Source: an uncultured Nocardioides sp.
GTDB taxonomy: Bacteria; Actinomycetota; Actinomycetes; Propionibacteriales; Nocardioidaceae
Length of the DNA stretch: 11,370 nt
Direction of reading: 5' to 3'
Assembly (NCBI RefSeq): GCF_946885725.1
Contig: NZ_CAMPGZ010000139.1
Location: 1-11,370 of the forward strand
The translations under genes were made by a program, and so were the position numbers. Numbering within the stretch: the stretch's first letter is position 1; every line of letters starts with the position of its first letter. Below, one piece after another: positions 11,285 to 11,370 of this stretch. The notes beneath the pieces were generated by a model. That model was not told where the DNA came from. It did no database searches and saw only the letters and a program-made list of their open reading frames with translations.

Positions 11285-11370
11285 CCCGGCTCGAACCTCC
11301 CGCGCAGCGCCGCCCACCCGGCTCGAACCTCCCGCGCAGCGCCGCCCACCCGGCTCGAACCTCCCGCGCA
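11285..11370. repeat. 32-bp tandem repeat array, about 2.7 copies, cut by the window edge
   Basis: The unit starts CCCGGCTCGAACCTCCCGCG, continues CAGCGCCGCCCA, and begins at 11285, 11317 and 11349. The copies are identical over all bases visible. Just before the first unit the sequence GTCGCGCAGCGA (11273-11284) is a diverged and shortened version of the linking part. Each unit carries the near-palindrome GGCTCGAACC. There are no unique spacers. Confidence 0.9.

Larger units (their letters stand above)
11046..11370. other. Non-coding region after the polyprenyl synthase
   Basis: These 325 bp hold no gene that I can support. They contain two hairpins (11057-11087, 11125-11148), an element with 12-bp inverted ends (11207-11267) and a 32-bp tandem repeat reaching the edge (11285-11370). 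Short open frames running into it from the synthase are shadows with no start signal or recognisable protein. Confidence 0.7.

Noticed and set aside
11273..11370. CRISPR array
   Set aside because: The repeats are joined by identical sequence without unique spacers, so this is a tandem repeat.
11285..11370. tRNA gene remnants or an attachment site, because the minus strand reads GGTTCGAGCC like a T-loop
   Set aside because: The bases around it do not form the 5-bp T-stem, there is no acceptor or anticodon arm, and the motif recurs every 32 bp.

Overview
The window is chromosomal DNA from a high-GC Gram-positive bacterium (Actinomycetota). The signs are very high GC with strong third-position GC bias, an actinobacterial-type LexA box, DUF6504 and SAV_6107-type HEPN genes beside a dnaE2-like polymerase gene, and repeated use of promoters placed for leaderless transcripts. 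Nocardioidaceae or a relative is my best guess at family level; I cannot prove it from sequence alone. Gene packing is tight, with no complete mobile element, rRNA or tRNA.

Left part (1-1500, minus strand): an SOS-controlled mutagenesis operon. A perfect 18-bp palindromic LexA box (1358-1375) precedes a DUF6504 gene, a HEPN-domain gene of the SAV_6107 family and the first 94 codons of a DnaE2/ImuC-like polymerase that runs off the left edge. No imuA' or imuB gene lies between the SOS box and the DUF6504 gene. The HEPN gene starts with six exact copies of a hexanucleotide.

1500-5000: a plus-strand pair (YbaK/EbsC-type aminoacyl-tRNA deacylase, then an ArsC/Spx-family reductase) converges with a 16-bp overlap on a minus-strand DinB/DUF664 gene. 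Upstream of that, on the same strand, is a large secreted N-acetylmuramoyl-L-alanine amidase with a lysozyme-like N-terminal region whose usual catalytic Glu position is Gly.

5000-8400, plus strand: a DUF4126 membrane protein, an ATP-grasp enzyme of unknown substrate and a CrtI-like FAD oxidoreductase. The genes are about 10 nt apart, and each has a -10-like hexamer at its own start; in the last two the hexamer contains the stop codon of the gene before.

8400-11045: a minus-strand pair, metF followed by a SIMPL-domain gene (stop/start overlap TGATG), faces a plus-strand trans-polyprenyl diphosphate synthase across 68 bp. The last 325 bp are non-coding and hold two short hairpins, a 61-bp element with 12-bp perfect inverted ends, and a 32-bp tandem repeat that continues past the right edge.
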